A stretch of 64,000 nt of DNA from Eretmocerus hayati. Taxonomy: Eukaryota; Arthropoda; Insecta; Hymenoptera; Aphelinidae. Where the stretch lies: assembly GCA_029851415.1 (NCBI GenBank), contig CM056744.1, positions 69,744,172 through 69,808,171 on the forward strand, written 5' to 3'. Under the pieces are notes generated by a model that was not told where the DNA came from, searched no databases, and saw only the letters and a list, made by a program, of their open reading frames with translations. The stretch's first letter is position 1; each line of letters opens with the position of its first letter. A program made the translations under genes and the position numbers. Positions 54,030 through 63,861 of this stretch are shown piece by piece.

Positions 54030-55275
54030 TGAAGCAGGTCAAAACTCAATTTACAGTTAATTTTTTTCTGCTTATTAAACCCTCGCGAAAATGCTCTTGG
54101 GAACCTCATTAATTTCGTCGACCACCCAAGGATTTTGTAGGGGATTTGCGTCACAAATACTGTGAACTTGCTCCAAAATGCCATTGCTGCATCTCTCTCC
54201 AAAAATGATAAATTGGACTATTCCGTTGAGCTTCCGTCAGCTAAAGCGAAACTGTGTGAAATACTCTCCACAGTGGCCCCAAAAGTATGCACAACATGCC
54301 AAGAAGAGTGGTCCCGATATTCACGACTTCGCGGCTCCTGCGCCACTGCAACCTCGCCACTGAAGGCTGTCGGGCCCTCCATGTCCAAACGCGAATGTCT
54401 ATTGTCGCACCTTTGAGATAATAGCCGACGGAGGTTCTTAGAGCAATGGAATAGCAATAAAGTATATCTAATCAAGGCGTAAAAGGTCAGCAAAAACCCA
54501 ATGTTGGTGCTGGCTCCACATTGAACTCAGCACAAGCACTCATATCTCCGCCGGAAATTGCTCTAAAGCGATGATCAAAATAGATTTTGGGAGCAATAGA
54601 TTAGCAATAGAATATAAGCTAAGTCAGGTTTCGTTGGGTCGACAAAAACTCAATGTTTGTGCTGGGTCCACATTGAACTCAGCACAAACACTCATATCTC
54701 CGCCAGAAGTTGCCTTAAGGGGATGATCGGAACGGATTCTCAGAGCAATGAATTAGCAATAAAATATAAGTTAAGTCAGGTTTCGATGGGTCGACAAAAA
54801 CTCAATGTTTGTGCTGGGTTCACATTGAACTCAGCACAGACACTCATATCTCCGCCGGAAGTTGCTCTAAGACGATGATCAAAACGGATTCTGAGAGCAA
54901 TGAATTAGCAATGAAATGTAAGCTAAGTTAGGTTCCGATAGGTCGGCAAAAACCAATGTTTGTGCTGACTCCACACGGAACTCAGCACAAACACTCATAT
55001 CTCCGCGGGAAGTTGCTCTAAGACGATGATCAAAACGGATTCTGAGAGCAATAAATTAGCAATGAAATATGAGCTAAGTTAGGTTCCGATAGGTCGGCGA
55101 AAACCCGATGTTTGTGCTGACTCCACACGGAACTCAGCACAAACACTCATAATTCGAGAAAATGAAGAGCGATAAATTCGGCAATACAGCAATGAATTAG
55201 CAATAGGAAAGCGATAAAATATCAAATGGTTCATTCGTGTTTGTGCGGAAATGTTTGTGCTGAGTTCAGGCACCC
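54030..55275. repeat. right inverted arm of the foldback-like element
   Basis: Inverted match to 24339-25130, enlarged by three extra copies of the roughly 150-base unit (five here, marked by CACTCATATCTCCGCC near 54534, 54688, 54840, 54989 and a diverged one near 55144). Each unit contains a partial palindrome that repeats the terminal GAACTCAGCACAAA motif. It ends in CTGAGTTCAGGCACCC. Confidence 0.85.
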
Positions 55276-55284
55276 TGAAGATGT
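55276..55284. other. target site duplication of the foldback-like element, right copy
   Basis: TGAAGATGT; the left copy at 24330-24338 is TGTAGATGT. One mismatch in nine. Confidence 0.8.
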
Positions 55285-55381
55285 CACTGTCTTGAAGTGC
55301 TCGCGCGATCTCGTTTCTCCGTTTGTTGTAGCTCGTCGCATTCCAGTACAGCATCCTTACGTTCCTGTTGATCGGCGCCAT
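55276..55381 (-). pseudogene. LINE ORF2, severed 5' part
   Basis: The minus strand from the ATG at 55381 encodes 'NVRMLYWNATSYNKRRNEIA' and 'ALQDSDI', the normal start of an APE-type LINE endonuclease. It runs straight into the foldback end. The reading frame is taken up at 24338 on the other side of the 30.9-kb insertion. Confidence 0.88.
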
Positions 55382-55568
55382 CGTTATTCATGAGTGGAAA
55401 TTTTTTTTTGATCAGCTAGTTCGTCGAATACAAAATCATCAGCATTAGACTCTGTATCGGTATGTACGTCTTGGGTGTTGTTGTTGTCAGACGGAGCGAG
55501 GCTGTTCTTTATTCTGGTAAGCCGGACTCGGATCGTACGGCTATTGACGTACTTATATGTGTTTGAAT

Positions 55569-56592
55569 TCAGGTCACTAAAGCTTCAAAATCAGCACAAT
55601 AACTGCGAGCCAGCTCAGAAATTTCTGCTGTAGACTTTGGTTGAGTAGATCTAACGAATTTCACGAAGTCATCATAGGAACTCGGCAATGTTTTCCGATT
55701 TTCATTGAAGTAATCTCTAGCTGGCTCGAGCTGCTTGTCATAGCCAACTTTAGAACTTCTCGAGTCATTTTTCGACTCTTTGGAGACTTCCCCTTTTACT
55801 CCCGTGGATGATAATTCATCTCCTTTCAAATTCGAATCACTGCTTGAAATTGACGATGCACCACTGCTGGGTAAGGGTCTCTTCACGCCAGTCTGTACTG
55901 CGGCTGGTCTGTTGCCCACCTGTGTCAAGATCAAAGGATCTCATGATTGATGATTATTCTCCGTTTCTTTCCGGCTTCCTCGGCTATGCTCGATAGAATG
56001 TTGGTGGTGTTCTCTTTTTCTCTCTCCTTGCAGTATCTTGCAAGGTGACCCTCTTCTTTGCAGTGGTAACAGATGAGTTTTTCCGACGAGAAATAGATCC
56101 ATTGCGAGAAATTTCTAATAGTTATCTGAATACTACTAAGTAACTTTTCAAGATCCTCTGATTTTACATACATTTGTTTTCGAAAGCTGAGCAAGTGTGC
56201 GAGTTCTGGAACAGTCATACTAGCCTTCATTGTTGATATTTGGCATACAGGTGTGATATCGAACTTTTGCAGCTCTTCAATAATGTTCGACGAGGGAATG
56301 AGAGGTTCTACATTTAAAATGATCACTCGTTTTGCCCGAGTGACTAGTGGACGTGCCTCTAATCCATTATCACCAACCTTAATTTTAGCACAGTTTTCAT
56401 CACTTGATCAGCTATCACTTTGCTTGAAAGGTGAAAACAGACTCTGGCGTGGGCAATACGCGATACGTAACAGATATCTTGTGGTCTAACGATTTTGGCG
56501 AGTCCTACAGCATATTAATCAATCATATGACCTTCAATTGAGTCGAAAATGATAGCTTGATCCCTTCCAAGCAGGGCTTCTCTCTGGACCAT
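55569..56592 (-). pseudogene. LINE ORF1 (gag-like, CCHC zinc knuckle)
   Basis: From about 56592 (MVQREALLGRDQ) the minus strand encodes an ORF1-type RNA-binding region ('IVRPQDICYVSRIAHARVC', 'LSFRKQMYVKSEDLEK') and one zinc knuckle (CYHCKEEGHLARYC, about 56070-56030). A Ser-rich tail and a helical end close it at 55569. A stop near 56515, a frameshift near 56400 and another near 55935 break it. ORF2 starts 188 bases further on. The 5' UTR probably extends upstream to about 56.7-56.85 kb. Confidence 0.8.
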
Positions 56593-56649
56593 GGTTGCGA
56601 ACGATGTACTTGGAGATACGTTTTTGGCGGTGGTAGAAATTTTTACGGT

Positions 56650-58763
56650 TTTGTGGTTGAGGGCACCCTGTAGTCAGTGGTGTTGGCCTCTGCAGGTTGG
56701 TCTTGTATGCTCCTAGAAAGCACTAGGGAAAATGCGATCACTTCGCACTTCCACTTCGTCACAAAACCATTCACAGTCAAAATTGTACTTCAAACACGCG
56801 TTTCCGAGCGATTAGCCTCGCCAGGGCGAGCCGAGCCACGATTTGTAAACACGTCTGAACAGTACGAAGGTACAATCGCGAATCTCTTTATGGAAGTGTA
56901 TTCATTGTAAGTGTGTTGAGTGAGGGCCTTGCAAAATTCTCTATTGTAACAAGCTTGAAATGATTGAACAGCAGCTTGTCTTTATCCTTGTATCATGATT
57001 CACTTAATAGAAAATACTTCTGAAACAAATTTCTCGTATTCATCACGGAAATACCACTCATAATGAAGCAAATCTGTAGATAGATATCATGAAATGCAAC
57101 TACATACATATATATATCAAGAATGGTAAAAGAAATTTTGATCTGCCTATTCGATGAATATATTTCAATCGACAGGAAGTCTTCATAGAAAGCACTATCT
57201 ACTCTCAGTACAGAGACAGCCATTCAAATTTTCATTTTATGATCTTCACACTCCGTATATCTATCATGGTACTTGTTATGGATGAATCATTGAGACTGTA
57301 AGTGTCTGTCACATACTTGGATAAATACTCGAATTCATGTCATCAAACTATAAAATAACACATCGTCAGAAGTAAAATGATCCGCAAGTTCCGTTAGTAA
57401 AAATTTCGAACTGTTCCATAGTCACACTCTGATGAGGATTTTACCAACTGTTGCGAAGCTAGTCTCATTGAGAAAGAGGATCACTCTTCACTTATTTTTG
57501 AGAGGTATAGTTGCTACACACTTTGCTCTCATTGTTGCTGAGATGTAACTCCATTCTAGGTCACGGATATGGAGGCTGAGACCTTCGAGGAAATGGCCTC
57601 ATCATTATTCATTCGTGGAAAAGGTGTGTAAGGGAAGCGAAACATAGTTGTGTAGGTTTGAGGACCTATGATAGAACGTTTTATACATCACACAAAAGGA
57701 GTGAGATAACCGCTAATTCAATTTTACGTAAATATTTCTATTCCTACAACCATTTTAGTGACCCGGTAGTTCATGATAGTGGCTCAAGCTGAGTAGATAT
57801 GGACCTTGTCCGATTGATACCATTGAGAGTCATTTGAATACGGAACAGAATGTCGTCGAGAAGCTGTAGCTAATACCCACAATATTCTAGTCTATAGGAA
57901 TGGTAATGTATCGAGATCATTGTGAGTAGCTCACTAATGCTTGGAAGGCAGTGGGACTCATTAAATATTCATGCTCTTTTCTCTCATTTCGGTATACTAT
58001 CGAGCGTCGGTAATTCATCATGACCCTCCAAGGAAAATTCCTAAGAATCGTCCCTCGAGACAAACAGAGAACTCTCTCTCCGTTCTCTAATCATCAACTA
58101 TTTCACAGCTGCTTTTTTCGGTAACGGAGAATAGCCCATCAGCCTTTAATGGAAACTTGATATCATACAGCTCCATATTCATCACCGATAATATTATGAG
58201 AGTCAGCTACATCTTTGTATGATATTCTGGCCTACACACTCATTCTAATGAGACATAACATCGTCGACTGCTCGAAATTCACCGTATTTACTCAACTTGA
58301 ACTACTTTCAGGGCTGAATTACCTTATATTCGAAATTATTGTTCCAGTTGCCATAATTAAATGGAAGTGAATCATGCTCTATCTCGCTCCTCATGTACAC
58401 AATGTATCAGACACTTCATTACAGGAACTGCGACTCTATACAGTGTTATTAATGATCTGTTATACAACTGTTTGTGAATGTATAATGAATCAGCGCACGC
58501 TTCCCTGAGCTTCCTGATTCTAAGTTCCTATATTAACCTATGAGGGTTGTCCCTTGAAGAGGGAATCAGCAGCTGCTACACTCACTGGAGAGGGGTGTCA
58601 ATCCTTCCGAAATTTTATGATTGTTCGTACCACTAAAGAATTGTAAGGGGACGAACTCCCACCACATTTTGTTGAACGCATCTCCCGTCTGGTGGTAGGA
58701 GGTACCTGACAGCTTTGAATTCACTTAGTTAGGCTCTGGCCGCTCGTAAGAGCACTCCTAAGA
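56650..58763. other. no gene seen
   Basis: AT-rich DNA that would have been contiguous with 20.6 kb before the LINE arrived, and so belongs to element E if that element is real. Only short, unsupported open frames occur. Confidence 0.4.
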
Positions 58764-59558
58764 ATGGCTCGCTGTCGATCTAGTGGTGACTATCGAGACA
58801 ACTGTGAGCTCCCTAATTCGTTTCTATCTACCACCTACACATTGAACAGATCAAACACCAAGAGTATTAGTACGGGCTTGAGATATGATGATGGAGAATT
58901 CCGACATGTTGTTCAAATTCCGAGTTCTCACAATCCTGTGACATTCGACTCAATGGGATGGGGAAATTTCAAAGAGCAATTTGAGATAGTCGTCAATTAT
59001 TTCCACAACCAACAACAATTTAACCGAGATATCAGGAAACCCATCAAGCTTTCCCTACCATTGCATGATTTGACACTCGACTCAAGATTTGGAACTAAGG
59101 CAGAAATTATCGACGAGAGAGTAACTGTTCGCTCAAAGATCGGTAGTACCTCACCAAGTAAGAAACCATACATTACTCCCCCCTCGGTTATTATGCAGAC
59201 CACAACATTTGACGACTTGTATTCCCAAAGACATTTGATAGATATCCATCTAACAGCACTGAAACCTCCTCTCAAAGGAGTTAATCAACTGAGTCAATCC
59301 ATTGTGAAATACCTGGTATATCGAATTGCGGAACAGGGGGAAAGCTCACTTGAGTTCCTCAAAGATTTCAGAAAATTCAAACAATACTATGTTATCCATA
59401 GCGATACTATTTGCGAATATATCCATGACAAATTCCCTAACAGTACAGATGGTCTTGACACTATACACAGAAATTTATTTTTAGCAGAAATTTCCGCATT
59501 CGGACTGCCCATCATTCTCAAGAAGCTGGAAGACCTTTTGTCGAGTAGAAACCAATAA
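58764..59558 (+). CDS. unidentified ORF of element E, 264 aa
   Basis: An intact 264-codon frame from an ATG, with globular composition. There is a beta-rich N-half ('LRYDDGEFRHVVQIPSS', 'FDSMGWGNFKEQFEIVVNYF') and a helical C-half ('QSIVKYLVYRIAEQGESSLE', ending 'ILKKLEDLLSSRN'). I do not recognise a family. It is the longest undamaged frame outside the Polinton, on the same strand as the broken polymerase. It could be a structural or accessory gene of element E, or an unrelated host or viral gene. Confidence 0.5.
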   Translation: MARCRSSGDYRDNCELPNSFLSTTYTLNRSNTKSISTGLRYDDGEFRHVVQIPSSHNPVTFDSMGWGNFKEQFEIVVNYFHNQQQFNRDIRKPIKLSLPLHDLTLDSRFGTKAEIIDERVTVRSKIGSTSPSKKPYITPPSVIMQTTTFDDLYSQRHLIDIHLTALKPPLKGVNQLSQSIVKYLVYRIAEQGESSLEFLKDFRKFKQYYVIHSDTICEYIHDKFPNSTDGLDTIHRNLFLAEISAFGLPIILKKLEDLLSSRNQ

Positions 59559-60640
59559 GTGAAACATGTATAGAGGCTTAGGTCTCATGGGAAAACCTGC
59601 TTACGCTCGTAATAGAACAGTCGTCCATTTATCATAATATGTAAAGTGTAAAACCAAAATGCTCCGTGGTATTTCCGAGGTAGAGGATCCGATCCAGAGT
59701 CGTCGTCATCTTCTTTCAAATGGTATTCTTCTAAGGTACGAGAGAAGATAAATTAACTCACCTTCCAGTAAGATGACAGAGGTCCCGAACTCTGACGTCT
59801 TGAGTCGTGAAAGGTTTCTCACAAACGTGACACTTTGTCGTGGTGTTGGAAGCTCGTTTCCCCTGGCCTGTGAGATTGTCCATAGGTATTTAATCAATGA
59901 GAGTGTAAATTTTTTCTACATCTCAATCACTCCTTGCTCTATGACACTAATAACACCGAAAGTAATTGTTGCTCAAGTAAATAAAAGTTCCTTTCTTTTG
60001 TGATTTCTGAGGAGCTACATCGGTACATTGTTGTGAGTCATAGAAACACTCATTGCCAAATCCATGCTGGCGATACAACTATAACTGTAGAGGGTATCAC
60101 AGTTAGAAGTGTGTTCTTAGCTGAATGGTGCTGAGTTTGCATCGCTGTTGTCTGTCGTATATTCTTTATCAATGAGCAATTGACTGCTCAACAGCAAATG
60201 ATGATCACAATCAATAACATATCATGGTTTGCGCTGAGCACTATCTTGTTACGCGTTTCAATACCAACGACGTGTAGTGGGACTTCAAATAGTGTTATAT
60301 TTTCTCCCAAATTGATTTCCAACTTCTCCCACACATCCTGAACATAATCAGATTCTGGAGATTACCTCAGAACTCAGACTGTTTTGGGAGGTTACTCGTG
60401 GTGGTAAAGTTTGATCGTTGTGCTCTTTGTGAACACGATCGCAGTTCCTCTCACATTCCTTGAACACACGCATGGTCATGCTGTTGGATGTCCTCGCGTC
60501 TTACTTATCTATAATGGGTGTGCTTTATACCATACTAACTGATACCTGTTGCTTTCCTTAAGACACATAGATCATTTCACATAATTGCTATGAACCCGAT
60601 CACCGGCAAATGAATAGTTCCAAGCCATCGGCTACTCAAT
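59559..60640. other. no gene supported
   Basis: A 76-codon frame (59773-60003 plus, from 'MTEVPNSDVLSRERFLTNVT') is the only candidate, without recognisable features. The rest is AT-rich. Confidence 0.35.
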
Positions 60641-60650
60641 TGATACAATA

Positions 60651-61055
60651 TTCGCGGCGGATTAGGCCTCATGAGGACACCGTCTTCACCTTGGTGAGAA
60701 ACAAAAACGCACCAATGTACCTACCTCTGGGGTGGTGTGGAAATGGTACAGGACTGCAACTGCCACATACTTGGGACTATTTCCCGGTGCCCTGCATCCT
60801 AGTGTCCTGCAACTCCCAGACACTTGGTGCAACCCAGCGCTCGGTGCTCTGCATCCTGGGGCCCTCCCCCTGGCGCGACCTAGTGCCCTCAAACCTGGTG
60901 CCCTCACAGCTGTTGCCCTGACACTTGGAGCCCTCACACCTACTGCCCTCACACCTGGTGCCATGACACCTGCTGCCCTGACGCCTGGTGCCCTGACACC
61001 TGGAGCCCGGACACCTGGCACCCTGGCACCTGCTACCCCCATCTCCCCCTCCTGA
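60651..61055. repeat. right copy of inverted, minisatellite-bearing repeat (candidate ITR of element E)
   Basis: Inverted match to 3285-3568. The outward part carries about ten more 20-base units of the form CACCTGGTGCCCTGA (60895-61040). Open frames here on both strands are artefacts of the 20-base period and Pro/Ala/Leu/Thr codons. Confidence 0.65.
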
Positions 61056-61099
61056 CGGGGCGTCTCTCCATACCTGCCTTCATACTACTCAAATCGAAT

Positions 61100-62449
61100 A
61101 AGGCCGAGGTATGGCGGATGAAGTGGACTCAAATCAGCGAAACTCGTGAATATATTCAGAATCCTTAGTTTAGGAGACGGATAGCGGTGAGTTCATGACC
61201 AATTATGTCAGCCACACACGTGCCAAATATCCGAAAGACCATCGATGATGTGGTGATCACCCTTTCTGAGATTCCTGCAACCCTCAGAATTTATGACCGC
61301 CCGGGAAGAGGATAGAAACCAGCTCACGGAAATCACCGAGATATCGAGTTCGGAGTGGATTCATAACGAATTCTATCGAATACAAACGTGCCAAACATCC
61401 ACAAGATGATGAGTGGTGCAGAAGTTGCTTTCTCTGGGGATCCTGAAGACCTCAGAATTCACTACCACCCGAGAAGTGGACAGAAAACATTGCAGTTCAC
61501 GGGAATCATCGAGATCTCGAGTTTGGAGTGGATTCATGATGACTTCTTCCAGACCTACACGTGCCAAACACTCACAGGACGGTCATTGATGTGGAGGGTG
61601 TCCCCCCCCCCCGAAATTACATGAACCCTTGAAATTTATCATCGCCCGGGAAGTAGACAGATATTGGTGTATTCGCGGGAATCATCGAGATATCGAGTTC
61701 GGAGTAGATTCATGACGAGTCCTGTCAATCTGACCCGTGCCAAACATCCACGAGATGATTGATGTCGGAATCGCCCCATTTGAGATTTCTGGAACCCCCA
61801 GGGTCTATTACCGCCCCGGGGAGTGGACACAAATCAGTGGAGAACGCGGGAATCACCTAGATATCGAGTTCGGAGTGGATTTATGGAATCCGATCAGTAA
61901 CACACGTGCGGAACATTGACAAGTAGGTCATCGATGGAGGGATTCTCTCCCACGGAAAACCTGAAAGCCTCAGAGTTCATTACCGCCCGGGAAGTGGACA
62001 GAAAGCAGTGAAAATCGCAGAAATCATCGAGATATGAGGTTCGGAGTCGATAAATAACGAATTCTGTCGGACAGACACGTGTCAACAATCAAAAAAATGA
62101 TAATCAAACTCAAGATTGCACTCTCCGACATTTTTTGGAACCCCTGAAATTTATCACCGCCCGGGGAGTGGACAGAATCCACTAGAGCTCGCGGAAATCA
62201 TCGAGATATCGAGTTTGGAGTGGATTCATGACGAATCCTGTCAGACACCCACGGGACAGACATTTGAAAGATGATCACCGATGTGGAGGTTCCCTCCTCT
62301 GAGACTCTTGAGACCCTTAGGATTCATAACCGCCCGGGAAGTGGACAGAAAACGGTGCAGCCGAGGATATCATCACGATATCAAGTTCGAAGTAGATTCA
62401 TGACGAGTTCTGTCAATCTGACCCGTGCCAAACATCTACAAGATGATCA
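61100..62449. repeat. satellite array, about 172-base unit
   Basis: Eight units are marked by CGTGCCAAACATCCACA-type starts at about 61220, 61389, 61561, 61737, 61906, 62079, 62253 and 62425, spacing 169-176 bases. Each has 'ACCGCCCGGG' and 'GATATCGAGTTCGGAGTGGA' in fixed places. Units differ by roughly 15-25% by eye. The array resumes at 63862. Confidence 0.92.
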
Positions 62450-62859
62450 CACGGAGAAATCGTTCTGCTATGAAACATAGCGTCAGATCACAGATGGCGC
62501 GGTCGCGTCACGTTTGACGAGTCTTGCGCACAATCAACGCCGGCTTCCCCGACATTCGTGAGGTGAGAACACGATTTGTGTTCCGACTTCATCTTTGCTG
62601 CGGCTGACTACCTCGTTTGTGCCGCGACGCTCCTATGTGATTCGCGGGAGCGAGAATCGGGCCAGCACATATATAGACGATTTGTTTACGTATCGCGGGT
62701 GGACGTAAACAAATCGCTCCATTATTATGATGATGTGGGTGATGCATGCATTTCATAGTCCAGTAGTCAGAATTTATCTCGATGATCAACTCTTTTCCAA
62801 ATCCCAAGCTCTCACGGGCGCGCGGCTTATGTACACCTTTTGTTCATAAGTTGGTAGAT

Positions 62860-62931
62860 GGGTTGGTAGCCGAGTGGTTATCACATCCGTCTATCACCCG
62901 GAAGGCTGCGGGTCGAATCCCGGTAGGTCTA
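62860..62931 (+). tRNA. tRNA-like unit (pseudo-tRNA), left arm
   Basis: It has an A-box-like TGGTAGCCGAGTGGTTATCA and a B-box-like GGGTCGAATCC at normal spacing, with an anticodon-loop candidate CTATCAC (anticodon ATC). It is followed by a T run that would stop RNA polymerase III. The acceptor stem does not pair well and the anticodon stem has a mismatch, so it is more likely a tRNA-derived sequence than a functional tRNA gene. Confidence 0.5.
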
Positions 62932-63380
62932 TTTTTTTTTTTTTATAATGAGTTTTTTTTAAACATTGTGCAATGAAAATTGATTAACAACTGAATCAGA
63001 TCCGAATGATATTTCATGAGATTATTTCATTACTATCAGCGTTGCGCGATCTCATGAATAGACACATATACTTGTGATATATTCTCGTATATATTCTATT
63101 ACTGTTTGGTGTCCACGAAGACAAAAGGCAAGATGAGATTCATTCTTAGAAAATTATTTCATTCGCTCATGTCAATTACAATGCTCATTCTGGAACATTT
63201 TTGTAATTTGTTATAACTACTAACTCAATATATTAAAAATATGTGTCTATTCGTGAGATCGCACAACTTTGATGGTATTAAAATACACTCATGAAATGTC
63301 ATTCGGATTTAACTTAGTTGTTAATCAATTTTCATTGCACAATGTTTAAAGAAAACCCATTTATAAAAAAAAAAAAAAAT

Positions 63381-63452
63381 AGACCTACCGGGATTCGACC
63401 CGCAGCCTTCCGGGTGATAGACGGATGTGATAACCACTCGGCTACCAACTCA
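63381..63452 (-). tRNA. tRNA-like unit (pseudo-tRNA), right arm
   Basis: Mirror copy of the unit at 62860-62931 on the opposite strand, with the same A-box, B-box and adjacent T run (A run on the plus strand). The two units point toward each other. The same weakness of the acceptor stem applies. Confidence 0.5.
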
Positions 63453-63861
63453 TCTACCAACTTATGAACAGAAGGTGTACATAAGCCGCGCGCCCATGAG
63501 AGCTTGGGATTTGGAAAAGAGTTGATCAACGAGATAAATTCTGACTACTGGACTATAAAATGCATGCATCATCTACATCATCATAATAATAGAGCGATTT
63601 GTTCACGTCCACCCGCGATACGTAAACAAATCGTCTATATATGTGCTGGCCCGATCCTCGCTCCCGCCAATCACGTATGAGCGTCGCAGCACAAACGAGG
63701 CAGTCAGCCGCAGCAAAGATGAAGTCGGAACACAAATCGTGTTCTCACCTCACGAATGTCGGGGAAGCCGGCGTCGATTGTGCGCAAGACTCATCAAACG
63801 TGGCGCGACCACGCCATCTGTGATCTGACGCTATGTTTTATAGCAGAACGATTTCTCCGTG

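Larger units (their letters stand above)
24339..55275. mobile_element. giant foldback-like element, 30.9 kb, with tandem-repeat inverted arms
   Basis: Both ends begin GGGTGCCTGAACTCAGCAC reading inward and extend as inverted arms of about 0.8 kb (left) and 1.25 kb (right). The arms contain tandem units of about 150 bases, two on the left and five on the right. A 9-base target duplication with one mismatch flanks it, and the LINE ORF2 frame is continuous across the insertion. Foldback elements of Drosophila also have long, internally repetitive inverted arms and 9-base duplications, and can carry large unrelated segments. Some MULE-type elements also give 9-base duplications. I see no transposase. 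The interior holds a Polinton, palindromes and a minisatellite. Confidence 0.8.
20650..56650 (-). mobile_element. non-LTR retrotransposon (I/R1-like, with RNase H), split by a 30.9-kb insertion
   Basis: Read on the minus strand, the 5' part (ORF1 and the start of ORF2) lies at about 56.6k-55285 and the rest of ORF2 at 24338-20746. The two halves join in the same frame of the endonuclease once the foldback element (24339-55275) and one copy of its 9-base target duplication are disregarded. The total would be about 5 kb, normal for an I-type LINE with a CCHC ORF1, APE endonuclease, reverse transcriptase and RNase H. The outer boundaries are approximate. Confidence 0.85.
3285..61055. mobile_element. 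element E: decayed PolB-carrying element with minisatellite ITRs, heavily interrupted
   Basis: This is an inferred composite. Inverted minisatellite repeats lie at both ends (3285-3568, 60651-61055). The interior, after subtracting the MITE (6832-7920), the CACTA element (11798-19583) and the LINE with its foldback insertion (about 20.7k-56.6k), is about 13 kb. It holds a protein-primed-type DNA polymerase B pseudogene plus unidentified ORFs on both strands. That size and gene content suit a Polinton-like or related linear virus-like element. No capsid, ATPase or integrase was recognised and no target duplication could be defined, so the unity of this element is inference. Confidence 0.45.
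62450..63861. mobile_element. palindromic element with CAC termini, carrying two tRNA-like units
   Basis: The ends are inverted repeats starting CACGGAGAAATCGTTCTGCT, flanked by the two-base duplication CA (62448-62449 and 63862-63863), with satellite sequence continuing across. The arms are about 0.7 kb each with the centre near 63155. The CAC start and two-base duplication suggest a CACTA-related non-autonomous element. No coding sequence. Confidence 0.75.

Noticed and set aside
60686..61055. Pro/Ala/Thr-rich open frames on both strands
   Set aside because: A 20-base minisatellite gives open frames with a repeating peptide on either strand; there is no start context or neighbour support.
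62860..62931. Functional tRNA-Asp gene with anticodon ATC
   Set aside because: The acceptor stem does not pair and the anticodon is unusual; kept only as a tRNA-like unit.
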